Below, piece after piece: positions 56,362 to 64,000 of a DNA stretch of 64,000 nt (its first letter is position 1; each line of letters starts with the position of its first letter). The stretch is from Leuconostoc holzapfelii (GTDB lineage Bacteria; Bacillota; Bacilli; Lactobacillales; Lactobacillaceae): assembly GCF_012396485.1 (NCBI RefSeq), contig NZ_JAAXPO010000004.1, positions 154,909-218,908 of the forward strand, given 5' to 3'. The notes below the pieces were generated by a model that was not told where the DNA came from, did not search any database, and saw only the letters and a program-made list of their open reading frames with translations. A program made the position numbers and the translations under genes.

Positions 56362-57846
56362 GTGACGATACATATTATTCCAGAATGGCATGACAATGCG
56401 ATGCGGGTCCCTGAATTTGATGATAGCTTGCATCAAACCCAACTTTTCTTGTCCCAAGGACAAGATGTTATTTTGACGATTATTGATTTTCTTCCTAATT
56501 TAAATCAAGTCATGTTAAAAAATAACCTGACAGCCGCGGATGTTTGGTCGGTGTATGATGTGTTGCAACGGGTTCGGCTCACAGATGATCGACCTGTGGC
56601 GATCACGGATTTTACTTGGCCACAGCAGGCACAGTTTATCTATTTACCCGATCGTATTTTAGTGCAAGTGGAGGACGTGCAGTATGCCACGGTGTGGCTA
56701 GACCAAGAATGGCAGGCACGTATTGTGGCCATTGATCTCTGGTCTGCCGCGGGCCGGACGCAACAGTTATTAGTTGATTATCGTGGCTTTATCTCGCGGG
56801 TGACGACATTTGATACGCAAGGTGAAGTAGTCCGCCGTGATTATTTGACCCCAAGTGGGGCCGTGGCCGTGCAAGAAACGGGTGATTCGGGTGCCGTCAC
56901 CACGCAACAAGTGTGGACGACGCAGACCCATTTTAAAAACATGGCCGAACTTGTAGCGGTCGCCCTCAGCCAACATTTGGCATCCATGCCAGCAACTGAT
57001 TATATCATCATGGCGCAAAGTCAACGGGCGACGTTCTTGGTGAATCAAGTTGCGCCACAGCAGCCAGTGATTTTAAGTTATCAAAGCCAACGTACGGATC
57101 CGCAACTAGCACAAGCGCTATTGTTACATATTTCTGGGACAGTGGCTTACGCGGTGACGGATACGCAAGCCCAATACGACAAAATCGTGGCTCAACTGGC
57201 CAATCCTGACGAACTCGCGGTGATTCCGCCTTATCCCGTGATAGCAACAATGCAGCCATCAGCACAACAGCCAGTCGTTTTGATTTATTGGGTGGCTCCG
57301 AGTTTAGAACAAGCTGATTTTGAAGCGGTGCAAGCTGCGATGATTAGCCAACCGGAAGCCATTGTCTTTATCGAAACAGAGCAAGAGCATACGGCATTTG
57401 ACGCATTAATTCGTGAGGCCAGTCAAACGGCTACCAATGAACACGGCTTGGTCGATCGTGCCAGCCAAGAGGCTTATCAGGGCCGCTTCCAGTTTTTACC
57501 ACCGCAAAGTGAAGCGAAGCGTTTGCAATACATGTCGACGGCACGCGTTTTGCTGGATCTCGGGTCAGCCCCAGATCAATTTATGCAGGCCGCCGCGCTA
57601 ACTTATGGGGTGCCACAGATTAATCAGACGGCTACGCCGTATGTTTTACCTGAAAAAAATGGGCAAATTGTGACGGATCAACTGTCACTTGTGGTGGCTT
57701 TACAGCATTACTTGCTCGCACCACAACCTAATCAGTTGGTCCGTGAAACGGCGCATGAGCTAGCCCAGGCACATAGCGATGAATATCTATGGATTAAATG
57801 GCAACAAGTCTTTAATAAAATTAAGCAGCAGCGCGCATCTTCGTAA
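56362..57846 (+). CDS. asp1: Accessory Sec system protein Asp1
   Basis: Cytoplasmic protein of 494 residues of the aSec pathway that exports serine-rich-repeat glycoprotein adhesins. The start IHIIPEWHDNAMRVPEFDDS, the pattern VWSVYDVLQ, the central DYRGFISRVT and the C-terminal GVPQINQTATPYV fit Asp1, a glycosyltransferase-B-like fold without enzyme activity that forms a complex with Asp2 and Asp3. Start is GTG at 56362 seven bases after AGGAG. Asp1 usually lies between secY2 and asp2; here no secY2 is upstream. First gene of an asp1-asp2-asp3 operon. Confidence 0.85.
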   Translation: MTIHIIPEWHDNAMRVPEFDDSLHQTQLFLSQGQDVILTIIDFLPNLNQVMLKNNLTAADVWSVYDVLQRVRLTDDRPVAITDFTWPQQAQFIYLPDRILVQVEDVQYATVWLDQEWQARIVAIDLWSAAGRTQQLLVDYRGFISRVTTFDTQGEVVRRDYLTPSGAVAVQETGDSGAVTTQQVWTTQTHFKNMAELVAVALSQHLASMPATDYIIMAQSQRATFLVNQVAPQQPVILSYQSQRTDPQLAQALLLHISGTVAYAVTDTQAQYDKIVAQLANPDELAVIPPYPVIATMQPSAQQPVVLIYWVAPSLEQADFEAVQAAMISQPEAIVFIETEQEHTAFDALIREASQTATNEHGLVDRASQEAYQGRFQFLPPQSEAKRLQYMSTARVLLDLGSAPDQFMQAAALTYGVPQINQTATPYVLPEKNGQIVTDQLSLVVALQHYLLAPQPNQLVRETAHELAQAHSDEYLWIKWQQVFNKIKQQRASS

Positions 57847-57869
57847 TGCGGGCGCACAAGGTAGGATAG

Positions 57870-59396
57870 ATGGCAGATATTTCAGTACTTCAAATTGGTG
57901 CTACGGACTGGACACCTCAAATAAAGACCACAAAAATTGATTGGCAATATACCACGATTTTGGATTTACCCACGCGCTTAGCGCTGCAAAAAGATCCATA
58001 TATTTTGGAGCAAACCTACGTGGTGTTGACCGATAATACGTTGGAAAGTCTTTTGCTATCTAGCCAGATTAGTGATTGGCCAGCACTGCGGACGTTGTAT
58101 TTTGCCCAAAATATTACCCCAGAATTTCAAGCCGTATTAGACGAACGGCGCGCCTTTCGACTACCAGACCAGACACCCAGTGCTGTCGCGGCACGTATTC
58201 TGACGGACTTTCAATTTGAGCAAATTGGTTTTCCCACGCGCTTTAGTGAGACCCAATTTGTACCGATGCCACCCCAAGGCACGCATTTTGAACGGCAAGG
58301 GCGTTTTTCAGCGCAATTTCATGGTGATTTTGGGCCCAAATGGCAACAAATTGGTGTGTTAAAAACATTTGCGACCGATTTTTCGGCGACGACCGAAAAC
58401 GTCGTCTGGTTAGATTATGAACAAAGTGGGACGGCCGAAGTACAGTTGCAATTTGTTTTTTATCGCGACGGTCAGATTCAAACGCGACAAACTATTACGG
58501 GGGAAGCGTTGCGGCAGCTGACCACGGTGGATGGTTTGCAAGATTATCAAGATTATCAGATTTTGGTGGCTGCGCGTGGCCGTGGTGAATTAGATTTGCA
58601 TGTGTTACATCAACGACGCTCACGTCACGGTTTTGGGGTGCTCATGCCAGGGGATGATTGGCAGTTAACAGCTGAGAATGAAGAAATTTTGAGTTATTTT
58701 AACCCCGGCGACCGGAAAGCGCCATTGATTGTCAATTTTTCAGGCATTCGGTTACATGTGGACGGCTTTGAGATGCGTGGGCCACTGCGCGAATTAGGGA
58801 CACCACATTTATTGTTTGCTGACATGAGAACACAAGGTGGTGCTTTTCAAATTGGAACAGAGCGCTATGAGGCCACGATTATTGCCACGATTCGGCGTGC
58901 CATGGCAACTTTGGATTTGAAACCAGAGGATGTGATTCTAACTGGGTATTCGATGGGGAGTTTTCCGGCGATGTATTATGCTGCTGACATTAAACCACAC
59001 GCGGTGGTGGCGGCTAAACCAATTGTTAATTTGGGGACATTGACCGCCAGTTCAGATTTCCCCCACGGCTACAATCAAGACTGGACATTAGATGTGCGGC
59101 GTTATTTGGCCGGTCGCATGTCACCCGACGATACGGCACCGTTAAACAGAATCTTTTGGGAACATATTCAAAATGTCGATTGGGGCAAGATTCAAGTCGC
59201 ACTATTATCAATGACAGATGATGAGTACGATGGGCAAAGTTTGTCAGAACTACTGGCGTTTTTCCAGTCGCGGGATACGCCGTTAAATCACCAACAAGAG
59301 CAAGGCAATCATACAGCCAAGATACCCGAGATGGTCCAGTTTATGATGACGAACTTGAAACAATTACGCGACGATATGCGACGGGAAGGACAATAA
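57870..59396 (+). CDS. asp2: Accessory Sec system protein Asp2, acetyltransferase-type
   Basis: A 508-residue protein with a C-terminal alpha/beta-hydrolase domain that O-acetylates glycans on SRR adhesins and helps export in streptococci. The nucleophile elbow LTGYSMGSFPAMYY puts Ser361 next to the published Streptococcus gordonii Ser362; Glu452 (in MTDDEYDG) and His481 (in QGNHTA) match the rest of that triad by position. The N-terminal half (1-260) is the beta-rich part. It lies 23 bases after asp1 and five before asp3. The enzyme should be active; its SRR substrate is not encoded in this window. Confidence 0.9.
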   Translation: MADISVLQIGATDWTPQIKTTKIDWQYTTILDLPTRLALQKDPYILEQTYVVLTDNTLESLLLSSQISDWPALRTLYFAQNITPEFQAVLDERRAFRLPDQTPSAVAARILTDFQFEQIGFPTRFSETQFVPMPPQGTHFERQGRFSAQFHGDFGPKWQQIGVLKTFATDFSATTENVVWLDYEQSGTAEVQLQFVFYRDGQIQTRQTITGEALRQLTTVDGLQDYQDYQILVAARGRGELDLHVLHQRRSRHGFGVLMPGDDWQLTAENEEILSYFNPGDRKAPLIVNFSGIRLHVDGFEMRGPLRELGTPHLLFADMRTQGGAFQIGTERYEATIIATIRRAMATLDLKPEDVILTGYSMGSFPAMYYAADIKPHAVVAAKPIVNLGTLTASSDFPHGYNQDWTLDVRRYLAGRMSPDDTAPLNRIFWEHIQNVDWGKIQVALLSMTDDEYDGQSLSELLAFFQSRDTPLNHQQEQGNHTAKIPEMVQFMMTNLKQLRDDMRREGQ

Positions 59397-59401
59397 AACA
59401 T

Positions 59402-60445
59402 ATGCAATATCAAATTTATTGGACGCCACAAACGCAGTTATTGGAACTCCAGGGCGCAACGGTTGATTTTCGCGCTGTGGATGCCGTATTTTATGAACAT
59501 TATTTTCTACCAAGTGGGCAGGCGATTGTAGTCTGGCATTCAAAGCATCATTATACGCAGCAGCAAAAAATTTCGGACTTACCGCAATTAACACCGGGGA
59601 AAACCTATACAATCACGCGACATATCGAAAATAGTGAGCGTATGTTTGCTTATTTAGTTGTGACTTTTTATGATCAACAGCACCAAATTTTGCTGACGAA
59701 CAGTCAAAACCATGCCGAAATAACGGTGACCGTGCCTGAGAATTATGATTTTTACACGATTGCCGTGCATGCTGCAGGGGCGGGGCATTTTATTTTCCAA
59801 GATGTGATGATTCAACCCACGACACAGGGCGTCTTACGCGCAAATGATGCCGAAATTGCCCCACGTCTGTACAGTGATCTTCAGATACCGGCAACTTTGA
59901 CCTCAAAAACACTACGAGTGGTGTTTTCAGAACCAGAACGTGGCGTGACGGATTATGCCTCAGCGTGGATACATGAGACACAGCAAGCCGTGCAATATAT
60001 TGCTAGCAGTTTACCTGATGCGGCGTTTTATCGCCAACATGAGGACGCAACGATTCTAAGTATTAAATCAGCGCGTAAACAAGCACATGCCCGGCATCTT
60101 GAGTTTGTTGGGTATGGGCCAATCTCAAGTTATGCTGCGCTGTACTATCAAAGCCAGTTTAAGGGGAGTGCTGCGGTGATTAGTGAAGATGTGAACCTTG
60201 CACCGTCGCCCACCTTAAAAATCGCGCGCACCGTTGATAAGGTGGGTTATTTAGGACACCCAATCGCGCCTAATCATGACATCCCGGTGTTGCTGCCACA
60301 TCCTGCGACTGAACGGCTGGACGGCTTGCACTACGATACCCCCACGCCAGAAGAAGTCCGACGGCAGGCAGCTTATGATGCGGCACATCCGCAAAAACGT
60401 GGTCTGACACAATTTTTCACGAAAAATAAAAAAACCACGCCATAG
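59402..60445 (+). CDS. asp3: Accessory Sec system protein Asp3 with Asp2-like C-terminal extension
   Basis: A 347-residue protein. Residues 1-140 form the Asp3 core, a beta-sandwich that looks carbohydrate-binding (KTYTITRHIENSERMFAYLV, EITVTVPENYDFYTIAVH). Streptococcal Asp3, as I remember it, is close to this core length; here about 200 residues follow. Residues 168-270 echo the Asp2 hydrolase: VVFSE for VNFSG, ATILSIKSARKQAHARHLEF for the helix before the elbow, and GYGPISSYAALYY (237-249) for GYSMGSFPAMYY, with the nucleophile Ser replaced by Gly. The extension is thus probably a dead Asp2-type domain, perhaps for complex formation. The C-terminal tail is basic. Confidence 0.85.
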   Translation: MQYQIYWTPQTQLLELQGATVDFRAVDAVFYEHYFLPSGQAIVVWHSKHHYTQQQKISDLPQLTPGKTYTITRHIENSERMFAYLVVTFYDQQHQILLTNSQNHAEITVTVPENYDFYTIAVHAAGAGHFIFQDVMIQPTTQGVLRANDAEIAPRLYSDLQIPATLTSKTLRVVFSEPERGVTDYASAWIHETQQAVQYIASSLPDAAFYRQHEDATILSIKSARKQAHARHLEFVGYGPISSYAALYYQSQFKGSAAVISEDVNLAPSPTLKIARTVDKVGYLGHPIAPNHDIPVLLPHPATERLDGLHYDTPTPEEVRRQAAYDAAHPQKRGLTQFFTKNKKTTP

Positions 60446-60452
60446 GCGTGTT
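60434..60452. terminator. Short hairpin between asp3 and the thioesterase gene
   Basis: Stem CACGCC/GGCGTG, loop ATA, with A-rich left side; it contains the end of asp3 and abuts the stop at 60451. A modest bidirectional terminator. Confidence 0.55.
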
Positions 60453-60825
60453 AAACAGATCGTGTTTGCGTTGTGAGGGTAACGGTGCTGGTACTTGTCA
60501 GCGTGTTGGTCTGACTTTCATGAATGCTAACGGACCAAACTTGAATGCGGTGCCCGACGGTGATTGGGGTGGCAGTGGCGACTAATTCACCGTGTGTAAC
60601 CGGGGCAAGATGATGCGTTTCAATCCCCACACCTACCGCCACTTGTCCATCAGGCAAAGCGGCATTGGCACCTTGTGATGCTGCGGTTTCTGCTAATAGT
60701 GCATTAATGCCACCATGCACCAGACCGTAAGGTTGTAAGAGCTGCTCACTAACTGTGACCGTTACCACCATCTTTTTTGCTGATAAGACGGTGGTTTTTA
60801 AACCTAAAAGTTCTATAATGTTCAT
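60451..60825 (-). CDS. Hotdog-fold acyl-CoA thioesterase
   Basis: Thioesterase of 124 residues of the PaaI/YdiI group. The motif YGLVHGGINALLAETAAS (about 33-50) carries the catalytic Gly-Gly and Glu of the hotdog family; GIETHHLAPVTHGELVATA follows. YdiI/MenI enzymes hydrolyse 1,4-dihydroxy-2-naphthoyl-CoA, and the divergent neighbour is menB, which makes that compound, so MenI is a reasonable guess. The ribosome site AAGGGG is a little far from the ATG at 60825. Confidence 0.83.
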   Translation of the reverse strand: MNIIELLGLKTTVLSAKKMVVTVTVSEQLLQPYGLVHGGINALLAETAASQGANAALPDGQVAVGVGIETHHLAPVTHGELVATATPITVGHRIQVWSVSIHESQTNTLTSTSTVTLTTQTRSV

Positions 60826-60861
60826 AGGACTAAAATCCCCTTTCTGAATGGAGTATAACAT

Positions 60862-61695
60862 ATGACAACTTGGCACGCCGTAAAAGCGTACAACGAAATT
60901 TTATTTGAAACCAATGCTGACGGGAAAAACCCTGGGCAAGTGGCAAAAATCACGATGAATGATGTCAGCACGCATAATGCCTTTACGCCTGGCATGGTAG
61001 CTGAAATGATTGAAGCCTTCACGATTGCGCGTGATGATGCGCGCATTGGGGTCATTATTATGACCGGTGCAGGCGATGAAGCTTTTTCTTCTGGTGGGAA
61101 CCAGAAAGTGCGGGGCAATGGGGGGTATGTCGGTGGTGACGGTATTCCACGTTTGAATGTCTTAGATTTGCAACGGCTGATGCGGATTATTCCAAAGCCA
61201 ATCATTGCCATGGTAAAGGGCTGGTCAGTTGGTGGTGGTAATGTTTTGCAACTAGTGGCTGATTTAACCGTGGCGGCTGATAATGCCAAGTTTGGACAAA
61301 CTGGTCCAATGGTTGGGTCCTTTGATGCAGGTTATGGCTCAGGCTATCTTGCTCGTGTGATTGGCCACAAGCGGGCAAAGGAAGTTTGGTTCTTAAACCA
61401 CTTCTATACAGCACAAGAAGCCTATGACATGAATTGGATTAACAAGGTGGTGCCACTGGCTGAAGTTGAAGCGGCAACGATGGCTTGGGCGGATGAACTC
61501 CTCACCAAGTCTCCAACTGCTTTGCGCTTCATTAAGGCGGCGATGAATGCTGATACTGATGGTCTGGCTGGCTTGCAACAATTTGCTGGCGATGCGACCA
61601 TGTTGTATTATACGTCTGACGAAGCCAAAGAAGGACGTGATGCTTTTAAAGAAAAGCGGACACCAGATTTTGATCAATATCCTAAGTTCCCCTAA
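60862..61695 (+). CDS. menB: 1,4-Dihydroxy-2-naphthoyl-CoA synthase
   Basis: Crotonase-family ring-closing enzyme of menaquinone synthesis, 277 residues. [60 protein letters not shown] and the C-terminal [18 protein letters not shown] are signature MenB segments; length is typical. GGAG precedes the ATG. Other men genes are absent nearby apart from the possible thioesterase and a MenE-like ligase 8 kb away, so the pathway is dispersed or incomplete. Confidence 0.95.
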   Translation: MTTWHAVKAYNEILFETNADGKNPGQVAKITMNDVSTHNAFTPGMVAEMIEAFTIARDDARIGVIIMTGAGDEAFSSGGNQKVRGNGGYVGGDGIPRLNVLDLQRLMRIIPKPIIAMVKGWSVGGGNVLQLVADLTVAADNAKFGQTGPMVGSFDAGYGSGYLARVIGHKRAKEVWFLNHFYTAQEAYDMNWINKVVPLAEVEAATMAWADELLTKSPTALRFIKAAMNADTDGLAGLQQFAGDATMLYYTSDEAKEGRDAFKEKRTPDFDQYPKFP

Positions 61696-61720
61696 AACGC
61701 CGTTGGCGTTTTTTTTATTC
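61693..61720 (+). terminator. menB terminator
   Basis: Stem AAACGCC/GGCGTTT, loop GTT, long T-run, just after the stop. Confidence 0.85.
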
Positions 61721-61800
61721 GCCAAATAATGAGTTTGAAATGATAAAAGTTTGACAAAAACTCTCATTTAATGGAAAATAATCAATAAGAGGATACCATT

Positions 61801-62592
61801 ATGAAACTCAAAATCGCCATCGCACAAATGGCTATCGCTTTGGGTCAACCAGAAGTGAATCAAGCCACGGTTAAAAAATATGCGCAACAAGCTGCTGCTG
61901 CTGAGGTAGACGTGCTGGTTTTACCTGAGATGTGGTCAACGGGCTATGCCTTTGAACAACTCACAACCATAGCGGATCAAGGGGGCGCCAGGTCGCAAGG
62001 CTTCTTATCAGAAATTGCGCGGCAGTATCAGCTCAATATTGTGGGTGGCTCTGTCGCCACCCAACAAGGCACATCGTATTACAACACCATGTATGTTGTA
62101 GATGATCAAGGACAACGTGTGAGCAGTTATCACAAAGCGCATCTTTTTGGTCTAATGGCTGAAGAACAATATCTGGCTGCTGGCGAACAAATCAATACAT
62201 TTACATTGGCGGGTGTTCCTGCGGCTGGTGTGATTTGTTATGATATTCGCTTTCCGGAGTGGCTCCGAACGATGATGGCGCAGGGGCCACAGCAGATATT
62301 GTATGTGGTGGCAGAGTGGCCTATTCAACGGATTGCGCAATGGCAGATTCTATTACAAGCTCGCGCAATTGAAAACCAAACATTTGTTGTGGCTGCTAAC
62401 CGAGTAGGACATGATGCGAATAATCAATTTGGCGGTCGGTCACTGGTGATTGATCCGTTAGGGCAAATTATCCAACAAGCCGACGATAACAATGAAGCCT
62501 TACTCGTGGTGACAATTGATACAGCAGATGAACAAGCCGTACGTGGGCAAATACCAGTATTTCATGATCGCAGACCAGCATTATATGATTAG
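61801..62592 (+). CDS. Carbon-nitrogen hydrolase, omega-amidase type
   Basis: Nitrilase-fold amidase of 263 residues. The catalytic triad is in LPEMWSTGY (Glu43), YHKAHLFG (Lys about 106) and GVICYDIRFPEW (Cys about 143). Together with the aminotransferase nine bases downstream it matches the MtnU/MtnE-like pair: the transaminase makes 2-oxoglutaramate from glutamine and the amidase hydrolyses it, pulling methionine-salvage or 2-oxo-acid amination forward. AGAGGA precedes the ATG. Confidence 0.88.
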   Translation: MKLKIAIAQMAIALGQPEVNQATVKKYAQQAAAAEVDVLVLPEMWSTGYAFEQLTTIADQGGARSQGFLSEIARQYQLNIVGGSVATQQGTSYYNTMYVVDDQGQRVSSYHKAHLFGLMAEEQYLAAGEQINTFTLAGVPAAGVICYDIRFPEWLRTMMAQGPQQILYVVAEWPIQRIAQWQILLQARAIENQTFVVAANRVGHDANNQFGGRSLVIDPLGQIIQQADDNNEALLVVTIDTADEQAVRGQIPVFHDRRPALYD

Positions 62593-62600
62593 GAGACACT

Positions 62601-63797
62601 ATGCATTTTGAACAATCAGATTTACTCAAGGCCCTACCCAAACAGTTTTTCGCGTCATTGGTCGCTAAAGTCAATGCTAAAATTGCTGCCGGCGATGATG
62701 TGATTAACTTAGGACAAGGCAACCCTGATTTGCCAACACCAGAATATATTGTTACGGCAATGCAGCAGGCAACGGCAGTGGCTGGTGATCATCAATACTC
62801 AGCATTTCGCGGTGAAATGCGGTTTAAAGTCGCGATTGCGCAATTTTATTTAGACACTTATGGTGTGACGCTAGATCCAGCAACCGAAATCGCGGTTTTA
62901 GCAGGAAGTAAAATTGGGTTAGTTGAATTGCCATGGGCATTAATGAATCCCGGTGATACGTTGTTGCTACCTAATCCAGGGTATCCGGATTATTGGTCTG
63001 GGGCAGCTTTAGGTCGTGTCCGGGTCGAAGAAGTCCGACTAATGCAAGAAAATGATTTTTTGATTGATTACACCCGTATTCCTGAAGCGGTGGCACAAGC
63101 CGCCAAGTTGTTGTATATGAATTACCCCAATAACCCAACAGGTGCGATTGCTACGCATGAATTCTATGACCAGACCGTCGCCTTCGCTCAACAGCATCAA
63201 GTCGGTGTCGTCTCGGATTTTGCTTATGGTGCGATTGGGTTTGATGGGCATCAACCACTATCCTTTATGCAAACACCTGGTGCAAAAGCTGTCGGGATTG
63301 AGACCTACACATTTTCTAAAACATTTAATATGGCTGGCTGGCGAGTGGGGTTTGCCGTAGGAAATGCGGATATGATTGAAGCGATTAACTTAATCCAAGA
63401 CCATCTCTTTGTATCACTCTTCCCAGCAGTGCAAGATGCGGCAATTGCGGCATTGCAGCAATATCACACGAACGGTGCGGTGGCACAATTAGTGGCAGTC
63501 TATCAACAAAGGCGAGATGCATTTGTCAAAGCTGTTCGTGCCTATAATTGGGAACCTTACGTCCCTAAGGGGGCATTCTATGTCCTCATGCCAGTACCAA
63601 AAGGGTTTACCTCAGCAACTTTTGCTGAGATGTTGTTAACATCAGCCAATGTGGCAGTGGCTGATGCCTCAGGGTTTGGAGATGCCGGAGAAGGTTATAT
63701 CCGTGTTAGCTTGACCACTGATGAAGCACGTTTAGTGGAAGCGGCAAGAAGAATAGGCGCGTTGCCGGTATTTCAATCGGGGCATGCGTCATCATAA
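62601..63797 (+). CDS. PLP-dependent aminotransferase (methionine/glutamine transaminase-like)
   Basis: Class I aminotransferase of 398 residues. LGQGNPDLPTPEYI at the start, the substrate strand YMNYPNNPTGA, the cofactor Asp in VVSDFAYGAIGFDG, the PLP Lys in TYTFSKTFNMAGWRVG (about 241) and the C-terminal Arg in GYIRVSL are all intact. Pairing with an omega-amidase suggests a glutamine transaminase such as MtnE; other Mtn genes are not here. AGGAGA lies before the ATG. Last gene of the pair, with a terminator at 63806. Confidence 0.9.
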   Translation: MHFEQSDLLKALPKQFFASLVAKVNAKIAAGDDVINLGQGNPDLPTPEYIVTAMQQATAVAGDHQYSAFRGEMRFKVAIAQFYLDTYGVTLDPATEIAVLAGSKIGLVELPWALMNPGDTLLLPNPGYPDYWSGAALGRVRVEEVRLMQENDFLIDYTRIPEAVAQAAKLLYMNYPNNPTGAIATHEFYDQTVAFAQQHQVGVVSDFAYGAIGFDGHQPLSFMQTPGAKAVGIETYTFSKTFNMAGWRVGFAVGNADMIEAINLIQDHLFVSLFPAVQDAAIAALQQYHTNGAVAQLVAVYQQRRDAFVKAVRAYNWEPYVPKGAFYVLMPVPKGFTSATFAEMLLTSANVAVADASGFGDAGEGYIRVSLTTDEARLVEAARRIGALPVFQSGHASS

Positions 63798-63805
63798 AAA
63801 GGCGA

Positions 63806-63856
63806 TTAACTGGGCATTTTGTGTATGCGTTTACACGAATTGTCCAGTTATTTTAA
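63806..63856 (+). terminator. Terminator after the aminotransferase gene
   Basis: Long stem: outer TAACTGG/CCAGTTA and inner GTGT/ACAC around a short loop, followed by TTTT. Confidence 0.75.
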
Positions 63857-63875
63857 AATAGAAGACAAAAAAGGG

Positions 63876-63904
63876 TTGACTGAGGGGAAGAAAGGCGGTA
63901 TATT
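63876..63904 (+). promoter_or_regulatory. Strong promoter reading out of the window
   Basis: TTGACT, 17-base spacer, TATATT. A second TTGACA lies at 63982-63987 close to the edge, so tandem promoters are possible, as ahead of rRNA operons. The transcribed gene is outside the window; no coding region is seen in 63798-64000. Confidence 0.6.
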
Positions 63905-64000
63905 AGTATATGTTCTAACGGCGGCGCAAAAGCAAGGCATAACTTGAAGGAGCGATTCGTAAGAGTTGCGTAAAGAAGTAGTTGACAAGTGATTAGCAAC

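Overview
The window is a piece of a low-to-moderate GC Gram-positive chromosome around the replication origin. I place it in the Leuconostoc/Weissella group of heterofermentative lactic acid bacteria. From memory, the 486-residue glucose-6-phosphate dehydrogenase starts and reads almost like the Leuconostoc mesenteroides enzyme, and the gyrA-gyrB-recF-S4-dnaN-dnaA | rpmH-rnpA-yidC order is the usual Firmicutes origin layout. Base composition looks more like Weissella confusa/cibaria than the AT-richer Leuconostoc, but genus is an inference. oriC lies near 46.9-47.3 kb. Most genes left of it run on the minus strand and most right of it on the plus strand, that is, away from the origin. Five parS-like palindromes (11.1, 25.8, 37.9, 42.5 and 52.4 kb) surround the origin, but no parA/parB is in the window.

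Left arm. 0.5-6.7 kb: a LacI-controlled locus with a GPH-type sugar carrier, an esterase gene broken by one in-frame amber codon, and three divergent esterases; both promoters carry the same operator-like motif between -35 and -10. 6.7-11.1 kb: a small unknown gene, zwf, a zinc-type MarR repressor with an unusual metal-binding-protein gene, and an aldo/keto reductase. 11.1-15 kb: a YtrA-type GntR regulator with two ABC exporter modules. 15.2-22.3 kb: ECF S-component, BMP-family binding protein, DoxX, YagU, esterase, HAD phosphatase, FAD/NAD(P) protein. 22.4-24.4 kb: LytTR/HPK two-component system. 24.7-29.8 kb: YeiH transporter, two dehydrogenases, methyltransferase and tyrS behind a T-box leader.

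31.1-32.8 kb holds what I regard as the most interesting locus: an 84-residue XRE repressor whose first 21 residues form a textbook double-glycine (ComC-type) leader, followed by a free-standing C39 peptidase with a complete Cys17/His96/Asp112 triad, divergent from a regulator carrying both an XRE and a TetR-like helix-turn-helix. This looks like a transcription factor matured by a dedicated cytoplasmic leader peptidase. Next come pdxT/pdxS with a divergent MocR/PdxR-type regulator that has lost its PLP lysine, a paralogue of the XRE-TetR regulator, and pspC.

Right arm. 47.3-52.4 kb: pseudouridine synthase (probably leaderless), YebC family, rpmH, rnpA, yidC, GNAT, CorA-like, xpt. 52.4-55.5 kb: AMP-forming ligase, thiolase and TetR. 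56.3-60.4 kb: an isolated asp1-asp2-asp3 set of the accessory Sec (SRR-glycoprotein) pathway, with an Asp3 extended by a degenerate Asp2-like domain. The window ends with a hotdog thioesterase, menB, an omega-amidase/aminotransferase pair and a strong promoter pointing out of the window.

A genome-level hint: three proteins normally made as lipoproteins (zinc-type SBP, BMP, YidC) all lack a lipobox cysteine.
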